From positions 1 through 64,000 of the forward strand of contig JAJFUN010000198.1 of assembly GCA_021372375.1 (NCBI GenBank): 64,000 nt of DNA, written 5' to 3'. The translations under genes and the position numbers were made by a program. The notes under the pieces were generated by a model. It had not been told where the DNA came from, searched no databases, and saw nothing but the letters and a program-made list of their open reading frames with translations. The DNA is from Pelosinus sp. GTDB taxonomy: Bacteria; Bacillota; Negativicutes; Propionisporales; Propionisporaceae. Shown here one piece after another: positions 52,605 through 60,493 of this stretch. The first letter of the stretch is position 1. Every line of letters begins with the position of its first letter.

Positions 52605-53603
52605 CTAATTTATATGAATTAATTTGTTTAAGCTGCTTGCTAAAATATCCCGAAGCGGTAAACTAAGTCCTATCGTTTCGTCCTTTTTAATAGACCTTGT
52701 AATTTTTCTACTATCCCTGTAAGCGTTAATTAAAATTTTCTTATTTATTACGTACTCTGATTCATTTAAGCATTCAAACTCTTTAGTATACGCTATACGT
52801 TCAGATACTTGGTCAATAGTTGCCTTAACATAACAAGACAACTTAGTTCCACAGCAGCTACAAATGCATATATTCCAAAAACGCTTGCCGGAATCAATCC
52901 ATTTATGCAGCCTTTTCACATACCTTCCGCAATGAGGACAGTTAAAAGCAAACCTTCTATGATTTAGCCGTACGTCATTTATCTTCAAAATATCACCCTC
53001 ACAATATTTCTTTAATTTTATCGCCGAGGTTGATACATTCAGCGTATAGGAACTAATCCGTTTTTCTTCAAAGTTTTCGCGCATTATTTGCCCTAATAGC
53101 CGGGCATCCCCCATAGCAGTATGTAAATACTCTTCTTGAACATCAATATTCATTAATAGAGCCGCTTCCTTTAAGCCTACGTGGTGGTGCCTGCGATCCA
53201 TTACTAAGTATTCTTGTAGGTCGACATAGCGGCTTAACCATTTAAAATTATATTTATTGTAATAAAACCGGCAATTTTGTTTTAGCACTTCAATATCAGA
53301 TTTTCCCCAAGTGCATATTACAAACTCCGTCCCCTTCAACCATGCCCTAAACATCGTAATAGCTTTAGAAAACAGCACCCCTTGTTTCAGATCTTCCTTT
53401 CTTATTTTGGTTAACGCCTGAACCTCCGAGTGTAATTCAGGATAGATTTTGGGCTTAATAAGAACCGAAAAAGCATCTAAAATATTAAGATCTTCATCAA
53501 ATTTAACTGCTCCGATTTCAATAATTTCATTAGGGCATCTATAACAGGGTGATTTGCTAGGTCTGTTCCATTCTAAATCAAGCATTATATATGTACGTTC
53601 CAC
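52605..53603 (-). CDS. DEDDh exonuclease with C-terminal zinc ribbon
   Basis: About 332 residues. An N-terminal DnaQ-like 3'-5' exonuclease domain carries MLDLEWN (Asp/Glu of ExoI), EIIEIGAVKF, ICTWGKSD (ExoII Asp) and HTAMGDARLL (ExoIII H-x4-D). The C-terminal part holds a zinc ribbon (NCPHCGRY then CICSCCG) and a helical tail. This domain pair is unusual. GTG 53603 follows GGGGGGAG; ATG 53585 is the alternative. The nearly palindromic promoter element at 53642-53678 lies 40-75 bp upstream. It follows the WYL regulator on the same strand. Confidence 0.78.
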   Translation of the reverse strand: MERTYIMLDLEWNRPSKSPCYRCPNEIIEIGAVKFDEDLNILDAFSVLIKPKIYPELHSEVQALTKIRKEDLKQGVLFSKAITMFRAWLKGTEFVICTWGKSDIEVLKQNCRFYYNKYNFKWLSRYVDLQEYLVMDRRHHHVGLKEAALLMNIDVQEEYLHTAMGDARLLGQIMRENFEEKRISSYTLNVSTSAIKLKKYCEGDILKINDVRLNHRRFAFNCPHCGRYVKRLHKWIDSGKRFWNICICSCCGTKLSCYVKATIDQVSERIAYTKEFECLNESEYVINKKILINAYRDSRKITRSIKKDETIGLSLPLRDILASSLNKLIHIN

Positions 53604-53641
53604 AAAGCTCCCCCCGACTCTATTTTCCTTAACCTGTCTAT

Positions 53642-53678
53642 AGAATAACAAAAAGCACTGACAGCATATTGTCAGTGC
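53642..53678 (-). promoter_or_regulatory. damage-type promoter and 24-bp palindrome upstream of the exonuclease gene
   Basis: Palindrome GCACTGACA-N6-TGTCAGTGC (53655-53678). On the minus strand CTGTCAGTG, 8 bp, then TATTCT (53647-53642), a fit to tTGTCRgtg-N8-TAnnnT. The element is 23/24 identical to 55369-55392 and lies 52 bp from the chosen start codon. Confidence 0.65.
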
Positions 53679-53724
53679 AAAAATTATTTTTCTATTTAGT
53701 TTCAAGTATGGTATTTATTACATT

Positions 53725-54684
53725 TTAGCAATAAACCTTTGCCATCTGCTCAACTTGTTCCTTCAAATATACTCTGAGTTCTTCTGGCTCCAGCACTTCT
53801 ACTTCTGCTCCATATCCTAATATCCAGCGGCTGATTTCACGCCGGCCATTTACTGTGGCCTCAAAAATTATAGACCCGCTCTCACATTCTGTTATACGCT
53901 GCGACGGATGAAAAGTTTCAGTTCTAACCCACCGTGCAGCCTCCGGCAAAAACTTTAATTTCACATGAATTGGCTCGCCGCGCTCAATAAGCCAGCTGCC
54001 GCTAAAATACTCCTGTGCGGAAAAATCACTTGGTACAACAAATGGCTCTTTGGTTTCCGATACTTTTCTGATCCTATCCATCCGAAACATGAGCACCGCC
54101 TTACGCAAATGACAAAAAGCAACTAAATACCAGGCAGAGCCACGAAATGTAATGACATACGGATCAATCACTCTCTCTGTTTCAGACTCTCTGGTTTTGG
54201 TATAGTAACATATGTTAACCCTGCACTGTTTATCTATCGCCTTTTCTATGATATTGAACAATTGCTCTGAAACGTCCGTATGTTTTGCTGCAACTTTAAT
54301 ATCGACACTTCTGCAGGCCTTATCAACCTGGGATTGGCGATCATCCGGTAGACTGGCTAATATTTTTCCTTGTGCAAGACGCAGTGAATTACCAAGCGGG
54401 TTATCATTTTTAGAGAAATCCTGTACACAAGCCAGTAGTGCTGTAGCCTCGTCAACCGTAAAGGTCAGTGGACGAAGAAATACTTTGTCCATAAAACGGT
54501 ATCTTTTCATTTTATCATCAAAATAAATCGGCAGCCCGCTTTGATTTAATGCATCCAAGTCTCGGTAAATTGTGCGTTCACATACATTACACTCTGTTAC
54601 TAAATCCTGAAGTTCAGCCCCATGTCTATGCTCAATTAGCGAAATGATTTTTAATAAACGCAGGAGTTTCTCTGAATTTGACAC
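53725..54684 (-). CDS. HTH-WYL transcriptional regulator (YafY type)
   Basis: About 319 residues. A DeoR/HTH_11-type helix-turn-helix (LLRLLKIISLIEHRHGAELQDL then CERTIYRDLDAL) is followed by the WYL domain with RGSAWYLVAFCH, then a C-terminal WCX region (SRWILGYGAEVEVLEP). WYL domains bind nucleic acid ligands; family members such as PafBC and DriD respond to DNA damage, and CapW/BrxR repress phage defence. GTG 54684 gives the usual family start (SNSEKLL); TTG 54714 behind AGGAGG is also possible. It lies between two genes with the same palindrome. Confidence 0.85.
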   Translation of the reverse strand: MSNSEKLLRLLKIISLIEHRHGAELQDLVTECNVCERTIYRDLDALNQSGLPIYFDDKMKRYRFMDKVFLRPLTFTVDEATALLACVQDFSKNDNPLGNSLRLAQGKILASLPDDRQSQVDKACRSVDIKVAAKHTDVSEQLFNIIEKAIDKQCRVNICYYTKTRESETERVIDPYVITFRGSAWYLVAFCHLRKAVLMFRMDRIRKVSETKEPFVVPSDFSAQEYFSGSWLIERGEPIHVKLKFLPEAARWVRTETFHPSQRITECESGSIIFEATVNGRREISRWILGYGAEVEVLEPEELRVYLKEQVEQMAKVYC

Positions 54685-54784
54685 ATTTACCACCCCCATG
54701 GTAAATTCACTCAAACCACCCTCACCTCCTGCAAGTTACATTTATTTAGAACAAATTTTATTATACTGATGCAATACCCCATAT

Positions 54785-55315
54785 TTAGGACAAATTATAC
54801 TCAACCATATCATCTTGCGAATGCACCATAACGTTATCAAGTGACAGCATGCCAAGTTGCCGATCGACTTCAGTTCCTGTGTCAGAATACGTAAATATTT
54901 CATGATTTAATATATAAAATAAAGCGAATACGACTTTTGTAAATTTCTTTTGGTTATGATACCCCTTTTTCCATCTGTTGGCATGCTTCAACTTAATTAC
55001 AGGTTTTAAATAATCAAAAGTCCATTCTTCGTATTTGGTTTGGATGTTTACCAGTAAAGGGTAAAAGCGAAATTTAAAGTTAAACTTATGACAAAACGAT
55101 GCGATTATTTCCATCCTAAGGCGGATTATTTCCGGTGCATCTTTATATACGTTTAATTTTTTCATTGGCTTTAGCTTCCGGTTTCTAACTTTCCATGCAA
55201 TGGGCAGCCACTCCGCTTCAAAGCTGGGCTGATATTTGGTCATTTTTTCATCCAATAATAACATAAACGAATCATCGATATGACTTTCAAAGCAAAAATC
55301 GCTTTGCTCATCCAT
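54785..55315 (-). CDS. unknown 176-aa protein of the WYL module
   Basis: A soluble, aromatic- and Lys-rich protein without a family I recognise. It has an acidic N-terminus (MDEQSDFCFESHIDD), a central region rich in Phe/Tyr/Lys (FNFKFRFYPLL, RWKKGYHNQKKFTK) and an acidic tail. ATG 55315 follows TGGAGTTGAG. The same promoter element as the exonuclease gene lies 54 bp upstream, so both may answer to the WYL regulator encoded between them. AT-rich codons suggest foreign origin. Confidence 0.6.
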   Translation of the reverse strand: MDEQSDFCFESHIDDSFMLLLDEKMTKYQPSFEAEWLPIAWKVRNRKLKPMKKLNVYKDAPEIIRLRMEIIASFCHKFNFKFRFYPLLVNIQTKYEEWTFDYLKPVIKLKHANRWKKGYHNQKKFTKVVFALFYILNHEIFTYSDTGTEVDRQLGMLSLDNVMVHSQDDMVEYNLS

Positions 55316-55355
55316 TAAACTCAACTCCACTTCGAAAATCTTAATATTTATTATG

Positions 55356-55392
55356 ATTATAGCAAAATGCACTGACAACATATTGTCAGTGC
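55356..55392 (-). promoter_or_regulatory. damage-type promoter and 24-bp palindrome upstream of the unknown gene
   Basis: Palindrome GCACTGACA-N6-TGTCAGTGC (55369-55392). On the minus strand TTGTCAGTG, 8 bp, TATAAT (55361-55356), an exact match to tTGTCRgtg-N8-TAnnnT. The remaining 55393-55640 has no credible gene. Confidence 0.7.
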
Positions 55393-55641
55393 ACAGGCTG
55401 TAATCAGGAAGATTAATTTGTCTGTTTACTACGGTGCAGAATCAAGCATTCGCAACAACTTATTCCTCTTAGTAGCAACCGTCTCGCTTTTTACTGCATC
55501 TGGCTCCTCTTTCACTGTTTTTACGTCATCCTTGATCTCCCAGAAAAAATTACTAATTAACTCATTCCGTCTTCAGCTCGTGAATTCCAAAGAGCCCATA
55601 CTCTAACTTCACTTTCCTGCTCAATATTCCCTTTGTCCTAG

Positions 55642-55902
55642 ATTGTATTCCTGACACGTTTTTGCAGAGATAGTAAGTTAGATAAAGTATCCCCTCACTT
55701 ACTTCGGCATATGATGGGCAGCTATCTCTTAAAATCCGGCATTGACTTGGCTGCAGTATCCCATAAACTAGGACATGCTAATAAATCTTTTACTGCCAAT
55801 ACGTATATACACGCCCTGGAATCGGCAGTAAAGCAATCTGAAACTGTTATGCAAGATATTTTAACAAACTTAAAAGCGCAAAAAAATAAAGGACAGGCCT
55901 AA
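55642..55902 (+). pseudogene. C-terminal fragment of the island's tyrosine integrase
   Basis: An 86-codon frame that begins right after a stop. It carries VSPHLLRHMMGSYLLKSGID (H-x2-R box), KLGHANKSFTANTYIHALE (His and nucleophile Tyr). The first catalytic Arg and the N-terminal half are missing. It lies about 120 bp from the intact tRNA-Val, the normal position of an integrase next to attR. It is too short to work alone. Confidence 0.8.
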
Positions 55903-55920
55903 AAAATGCCTGTCCTTTAT
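55887..55920 (+). terminator. terminator of the integrase fragment
   Basis: Stem ATAAAGGACAGGC / GCCTGTCCTTTAT, loop CTAAAAAAT; the hairpin overlaps the integrase stop codon. Confidence 0.7.
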
Positions 55921-55995
55921 GCATGTACATTTATTAAATTTGTCCTCATTAAAACGCACCTAGGCGCAATTATAGGCGCAGTTCACATAATAATA

Positions 55996-56017
55996 GGCTT
56001 CACGTATCCGTGAAGCC
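55996..56017 (-). terminator. terminator of tRNA-Val
   Basis: On the minus strand GGCTTCAC-N6-GTGAAGCC followed by TATTATTA, 11 nt after the encoded CCA. It is different from the hairpin behind the left tRNA fragment, so the island supplied it. Confidence 0.6.
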
Positions 56018-56021
56018 CCGT

Positions 56022-56074
56022 ATTTCCTGGTGGGGTATACTGGTTTCGAACCAGTGACCTCTTGAATGTGAATC
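56022..56074 (-). repeat. right attachment-site copy of the island
   Basis: 53 bp identical to 39277-39329. It covers the 3' part of the intact tRNA-Val gene and six bases beyond CCA. Confidence 0.85.
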
Positions 56075-56102
56075 AAGCGCTCTCCCCCTGAGCTAATACC
56101 CC
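56028..56102 (-). tRNA. tRNA-Val (anticodon CAC)
   Basis: A 75-nt complete cloverleaf with encoded CCA. Acceptor GGGGTAT / ATACCCC, D arm GCTC-AGGGGGA-GAGC, anticodon stem CTTGA / TCAAG with loop TTCACAT, and T arm ACTGG-TTCGAAA-CCAGT. The loop gives anticodon CAC for GUG valine codons. The island is inserted at its 3' end and restores the full gene. Confidence 0.93.
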
Positions 56103-56160
56103 TTTATTAAATTAATTAACAGTATTTAGTATACTCCTATAATATCCGTTTTTCAAGCCA

Positions 56161-57210
56161 TTAATTAGGCATCGCGGTTACAGTTGGACTAACTGTTTGC
56201 TTTTGTCCCTCGCGCAGCACAGTAATATTTACTTTGCTGCCTACCGGTACATTATCTAGGACTGATCGCAAATCAGCTACACTGTTTATCTCTGTTTCAT
56301 TGACCTTTACAAGGATATCACCCTGCTGTATGCCAACCTGATCTGCCGGACCGTCTTTTACCACACGGGTAACGTAAATGCCCTCAGCGATTTGCCATAT
56401 ATAGCCATAGCGGGCTGCAGATGATCTGTCAAGTATGCTGATACCTAGATAGGCTCGTGTAATTTTGCCATCCTTGACAAGCACATCTAAAATAGGCCGC
56501 GCTGAATTAGCCGGAATAGCAAACCCCATCCCTTCAACGCCTTCAGCCGAAATCTTGGCACTGTTAATGCCTATAACCTTGCCGTCAGCGTTCACCAAAG
56601 CACCGCCGGAATTGCCGGGATTGATGGCGGCATCTGTCTGAATAAGCTTAAATCTGCGGTCACCTACTTCAATCGTCCGGTTTAGTGCGCTAATTACCCC
56701 AACGGTCACACTGCCGCGAAATTCCAGACCAAGCGGATTGCCGATGGCAATAGCCGGTTCACCTGTCATGATTTCATCGGAATTGCCAAACTCCGCTACA
56801 GGCAGATTGCCTGCCTCAATTTTTACTACCGCTAAATCTGTAACTGGATCCACACCGACAACTTTGCCTTTTACAGTCCTGCCATCGTTTAATGCCACCG
56901 CGATTTCCTGCGCCCCCTGGACTACATGATAATTAGTAGCAATATAGCCATTGGCATCAAAAATAACCCCTGAGCCTACCCCTTTTTGCACAAGCACCTT
57001 TTGATAAAAATTATCCAGCATATAGGCTTTGTTAGTAATGCCCACAACAGCCGGTCCTACGTCTTTAACGGCCTTTACCACAAAGGTTTCCCTCGCTGCC
57101 GATACTCCGGCGCTGGGATTGGCTGCGGCCAGAGCCCCATTCGTCATACATAGACTGACTGCCAAAACGCCAAGCAGAAAAATAGAATGTAAACACTTCC
57201 AAACCTTCAT
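56161..57210 (-). CDS. HtrA/DegP-like serine protease with PDZ domain
   Basis: A 349-residue exported protease for envelope protein quality control. A signal peptide ends after ALAA (about 29). The S1C triad is His95 (TNYHVVQ), Asp125 (DPVTDLAVVKI) and Ser201 (NPGNSGGAL). One PDZ domain occupies about 250-345 (GIYVTRVVKDGPADQVGIQQ). TAAGGAGGA precedes the ATG. The 334-bp upstream region holds DnaA-box-like arrays and a Pho-box-like repeat, both odd for a protease gene. Confidence 0.9.
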   Translation of the reverse strand: MKVWKCLHSIFLLGVLAVSLCMTNGALAAANPSAGVSAARETFVVKAVKDVGPAVVGITNKAYMLDNFYQKVLVQKGVGSGVIFDANGYIATNYHVVQGAQEIAVALNDGRTVKGKVVGVDPVTDLAVVKIEAGNLPVAEFGNSDEIMTGEPAIAIGNPLGLEFRGSVTVGVISALNRTIEVGDRRFKLIQTDAAINPGNSGGALVNADGKVIGINSAKISAEGVEGMGFAIPANSARPILDVLVKDGKITRAYLGISILDRSSAARYGYIWQIAEGIYVTRVVKDGPADQVGIQQGDILVKVNETEINSVADLRSVLDNVPVGSKVNITVLREGQKQTVSPTVTAMPN

Positions 57211-57234
57211 ACTTATCCTCCTTATCGATTAAAC

Positions 57235-57287
57235 TTATCCACATTTTTATCCACATGTCAACAATTTTTATTAACAGTTGTTGATAA
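57235..57287. repeat. DnaA-box-like array 1
   Basis: Two perfect TTATCCACA boxes (57235-57243, 57247-57255), TTATTAACA (57268-57276) and an inverted TTATCAACA (57279-57287). Together they form one copy of a roughly 53-bp direct repeat whose second copy is at 57483-57535. Confidence 0.6.
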
Positions 57288-57432
57288 TAGGCTTATTGGT
57301 GTTCTCATACAGTAATATTAGGCCTGTACGCGTAATCCGCCTGCCAAATATAAACCAGTTTTCCCCAACTTCTTTACTAAATATTTCCCCACTATAAAAC
57401 AAAATCCTGCTTGCATTTGTTTTATAAAATCA

Positions 57433-57460
57433 TATGACAAAGATATGACAAAACTATGAC
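57433..57460 (-). promoter_or_regulatory. Pho-box-like triple repeat
   Basis: On the minus strand three half sites spaced 11 bp: GGTCAT, TTGTCAT, TTGTCAT (TTGTCAT-N4-TTGTCAT fits the PhoB/PhoP-type pattern CTGTCAT-N4-CTGTCAT). TATAAA follows about seven bases downstream, directed at the htrA-like gene. Confidence 0.4.
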
Positions 57461-57482
57461 CTTTACACAACGAGTATAAAAG

Positions 57483-57535
57483 ATATCCACATTTTTATCA
57501 ACATGTTAACAGTTTTTATCCCCATCTGTTGATAA
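57483..57535. repeat. DnaA-box-like array 2
   Basis: ATATCCACA (57483-57491), TTATCAACA (57495-57503), TTATCCCCA (57516-57524) and inverted TTATCAACA (57527-57535), in the same order and spacing as array 1, 248 bp away. Confidence 0.6.
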
Positions 57536-57544
57536 AGAGCATTG

Positions 57545-58795
57545 CTAATTCTTGGTTTTGCCCCAACTGTCGATAATTTCACCATTTAGCTGATAGACAT
57601 TAATTTGCAAATTACGTTCACTCACCGCTACCGTGAGATAGTTTGGCTGATTTATCGGATTATAAAACACGGCATTCCAGCTTTTTGCCTCCGTCTTGGC
57701 AAAAGTTCTGTCACCACTGCGCCCAGTAGTAATATAGACCGGACCTTCTCCCTTTTCATCAGACCACTTGCCCTTACTAATTGGGTATGAACGCGCGTAA
57801 GCATGGTCATGTCCTGCAAAGACAACATCTACATTATAACGCTCAAAGACGGGGGCAAACGTCTCCTGCAAATCTTCATCCCCAGCAATTAGGCGGTTAT
57901 GATAAGCCGGACGGTGCATAAATACCAGTTTCCAGCGTTTCGCGGCTGCCGACAAATCCCTTTTCAGCCATTCTTGCTGCAGGATAAGCATATTAGGAAT
58001 CCACTCCTCTTCCTCCTGGCGCTGGGTATCAAGAATAGTAAAATGAGCATCACCATAATCAAAGGAATATACTTTCCCCTTAAGCTCCGGCGGGCCATTG
58101 TCAGGAAACCGCAGGAATGCGGTATAGAAGAGCGGCTGAACAATTTTCCATTCCGTGTTATACGTTTCATGATTGCCCATAACTGCCATAATGGGAATTG
58201 TTTCAATAACACCGCGTCCTGCATGAAACCACTCATCCCATTGCCGATAACTAAGGCCCATATCCACCAGATCGCCAATATTCATCATAAAAGCTGCCGA
58301 ACTATTCCTGTTATATGCTGTGTCTAAAGTATCCTGCCACACGCCAAAAGAATAGCCTTGTGAATCCCCAAATAGTAAAAAAGAAAATGGCGCGGCCTCA
58401 GCCGGAGCTGTAGTAAAGCTATAATAGGGGCTCCAAAAAAATCCATTGCCTACACGATACCGATAAGCCGTACCAGGCTTAAGATGTGTCAGCTTTATCG
58501 AATGGACCGCCACGCAGCCCATATCTGTATCAACAAGCTCGGCAGTGCCTGAAAGTACTGCTGCGGAAAATGGAACTCCCCGCTCAGCATACTCAACTTT
58601 ACTGTACATAATATATTTGCAGGTCTGCCAGGTAACTGTCTCTGTATCAGCAGTATTCCCGGTCCAGGTAAGTGTTATATTCGAAGGCCAAAGGCTTAGA
58701 CTGGACGGCCAAAATCTAATGACCAGCACTAGCACAAGCAGAGCAGCAAGCCAGAATATTTTCCATTTTGTAAAAAATTTCGAGAGTTGCCGCAC
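57545..58795 (-). CDS. purple acid phosphatase-like metallophosphoesterase
   Basis: A 416-residue protein with one N-terminal membrane anchor (about 13-32). An FN3-like domain of the purple acid phosphatase type (TVTWQTCKYIMYSKVEY, HLKPGTAYRYRVG) covers 40-130. The metallophosphoesterase domain has FGDSQ, NIGDLVDMG, MGNHE, MHRPAYH and AGHDHAYAR, the full metal-ligand set. It probably frees phosphate from extracytoplasmic esters. The start is GTG 58795 near AGAAGGGGG. The Pho-box-like repeat lies at its 3' side, not at its promoter. Confidence 0.88.
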   Translation of the reverse strand: MRQLSKFFTKWKIFWLAALLVLVLVIRFWPSSLSLWPSNITLTWTGNTADTETVTWQTCKYIMYSKVEYAERGVPFSAAVLSGTAELVDTDMGCVAVHSIKLTHLKPGTAYRYRVGNGFFWSPYYSFTTAPAEAAPFSFLLFGDSQGYSFGVWQDTLDTAYNRNSSAAFMMNIGDLVDMGLSYRQWDEWFHAGRGVIETIPIMAVMGNHETYNTEWKIVQPLFYTAFLRFPDNGPPELKGKVYSFDYGDAHFTILDTQRQEEEEWIPNMLILQQEWLKRDLSAAAKRWKLVFMHRPAYHNRLIAGDEDLQETFAPVFERYNVDVVFAGHDHAYARSYPISKGKWSDEKGEGPVYITTGRSGDRTFAKTEAKSWNAVFYNPINQPNYLTVAVSERNLQINVYQLNGEIIDSWGKTKN

Positions 58796-58870
58796 CCCTT
58801 CGCCCCCTTCTACTTCTTTATATATAATGAGTATTTTATTCCTAAAATACCCCCATTTTACACATAAAAA

Positions 58871-58903
58871 AATAGACCAGCAACATTTCTTTGCTGATCT
58901 GTA
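58871..58903 (-). terminator. terminator of the TauE gene
   Basis: On the minus strand AGATCAGCAA-N7-TTGCTGGTCT with a GU pair, followed by ATTTTTTTA. Confidence 0.7.
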
Positions 58904-58917
58904 CCATAAGGGCCTTT

Positions 58918-59271
58918 TTATTTGCCAAGCAACATTTTAACTGATACAAGCATTAAAAAGACGGCAAAACACTTTTTCAGGATAGGCGGCGGTACAATTT
59001 GGGCTATCTTCCCGCCTACCATACCGCCAATTAAGAGCGTAATACAAATTAATATGCCTGCGGTGATATCTACATTGCCTTTTTTATAGTATTCCCAAAA
59101 AGCCAGTATGCCTACAGGCGGTAGCATTACTGCTAGGGACGTGCCTTGGGCCATTAGCTGAGAAAATCCAGCAAAATACATCAGCGTAGGCACAATAATA
59201 ATACCGCCGCCTATACCAAAAAAACCGCTCAATATTCCGGCTGCCAAGCCAATTGCTGCATAAATTAACAT
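58918..59271 (-). CDS. half-size TauE/SafE (TSUP) family transporter
   Basis: A 117-residue protein with four hydrophobic segments. The N-terminal pattern GLAAGILSGFFGIGGGIIIVPTL is the TSUP repeat signature. Full TauE proteins have two such repeats in about 250 residues; this is one repeat, as in known short members that must dimerise. Members move sulfite, sulfoacetate or similar anions. AGGAGGAG precedes the ATG. Single gene. Confidence 0.85.
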   Translation of the reverse strand: MLIYAAIGLAAGILSGFFGIGGGIIIVPTLMYFAGFSQLMAQGTSLAVMLPPVGILAFWEYYKKGNVDITAGILICITLLIGGMVGGKIAQIVPPPILKKCFAVFLMLVSVKMLLGK

Positions 59272-59388
59272 AATTACTCCTCCTGCTGTTTATACCTGAT
59301 TGTAATGAAGATAGTTTATCTATTTCCAAAAGTTCTATGTAAATAAAATCCAGCAGCTTCGCTAAAACACGAATCTACTGGATAATAA

Positions 59389-60270
59389 TTAGTCAATTAG
59401 GCCGTAAGCTTTCATTTCTTTTTGCAGTAATGCCAGATTATCCCCATCAAGATCGGTCAGAGGCATACGGCAATGGCCAGCTTTAAAGCCCAAGAGATTT
59501 ACTGCTGCCTTGACAGGAATCGGATTTACTTCAATAAACAAAGCTTTAATCAGTTCAAGTGTCTGCAGCTGCAGTTTAATGGCTCCCTGAATATCCCCTG
59601 CAAAGAACTTTGCCACCATATCATGCGCATCTTGGGGAATAATATTGGCCATGGTTGAAATGACCCCTTTGCCGCCAAGCGATAAAAGCGGCATAATCGC
59701 ATTGTCATCGCCGGAATACACTGCAAAATCCTCACCGCATAAGTTTACGACATCGCCAACTTGTCCTAAATTGCATTCCTTGACAGCAATAATATTCTCA
59801 ATCTTAGATAAAGCAAAAATTGTTTCCGGATTGATGTTCAAATTGGTTCTGCCAGGTACATTGTATAAAATCATCGGTATCTTTATACTGCCCGCGATTG
59901 CTTTAAAGTGTTCATATAGGCCCTTTTGCGTAGCTTTATTATAGTACGGCGTAACAGATAAGATTGCGTCAGCCCCTGCCGCTTCAGCTGCCTGAGAGAG
60001 CTTAATAGCATGCTTGGTATCATTGCTGCCTGTGCCGGCAATAACCGGGATACGTTTATTTACAGTTTTTACGGCAAACTCGATAACCGCAATATGCTCC
60101 TCATCAGGCATAGTAGAGGCCTCGCCAGTTGTGGCGCAAATTACAATGGCATCGGTACCGGCTTTTACTTGAAATTCAATAAGTTCTGTTAAAGTCTGAT
60201 AATCAACTCCGCTATCCGCGAAGGGCGTAATCATGGCAACTGCCGAGCCAATAAATAATGGTTTTTTCAT
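59389..60270 (-). CDS. dapA: 4-hydroxy-tetrahydrodipicolinate synthase
   Basis: A 293-residue class I aldolase that condenses pyruvate and aspartate semialdehyde, the first step to diaminopimelate and lysine. Visible marks: AVAMITPF, TTGEASTM, YYNKATQKGLY, Tyr136 in LYNVPGRT and the Schiff-base Lys164 in IAVKE. Length is normal. GAGGAG precedes the ATG. It is not in a dap operon here, so it may be one of several paralogues. Confidence 0.93.
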   Translation of the reverse strand: MKKPLFIGSAVAMITPFADSGVDYQTLTELIEFQVKAGTDAIVICATTGEASTMPDEEHIAVIEFAVKTVNKRIPVIAGTGSNDTKHAIKLSQAAEAAGADAILSVTPYYNKATQKGLYEHFKAIAGSIKIPMILYNVPGRTNLNINPETIFALSKIENIIAVKECNLGQVGDVVNLCGEDFAVYSGDDNAIMPLLSLGGKGVISTMANIIPQDAHDMVAKFFAGDIQGAIKLQLQTLELIKALFIEVNPIPVKAAVNLLGFKAGHCRMPLTDLDGDNLALLQKEMKAYGLID

Positions 60271-60444
60271 CAGTAATACTCCTCGTATACATATTTAGAC
60301 TAAATTCTATAATATTGATTTTAGCCCATAATTCCATTAAAGGAAAGTACTAGATGAAATAAAATATCCTGACACATCCTGTTCACTAATTTGTATAAAC
60401 ATGCACGGCTTTAATTTGTGTCGAGTTTTCTTTATTCAAATATG

Positions 60445-60480
60445 AAAAAACTGCAGACAATTTACATCTGCAGCTTTTTA
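60445..60480 (-). terminator. terminator of ompH
   Basis: On the minus strand AAAGCTGCAGA-N9-TCTGCAGTTTTTT, 14 nt past the ompH stop. Confidence 0.8.
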
Positions 60481-60493
60481 TAAACTTTATGAT

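Larger units (their letters stand above)
39277..56074. mobile_element. 16.7-kb defence island integrated at tRNA-Val(CAC)
   Basis: The borders are 53-bp direct repeats derived from tRNA-Val. An integrase C-terminal fragment lies beside the intact tRNA. The content is accessory: AbiE toxin-antitoxin, RloC-like nuclease, type I restriction-modification with hsdS inversion, tyrosine recombinase, WYL regulator with exonuclease, and small unknown genes. No transfer or replication genes were seen. The hsd genes read with GC-richer codons than the flanking chromosome, whereas the WYL end is AT-rich, so the island looks composite. Confidence 0.8.

Noticed and set aside
57235-57535. The chromosomal replication origin
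   Set aside because: No dnaA, dnaN, recF or gyr genes are nearby and no AT-rich unwinding tract stands out between the arrays, so only a secondary DnaA site is proposed.
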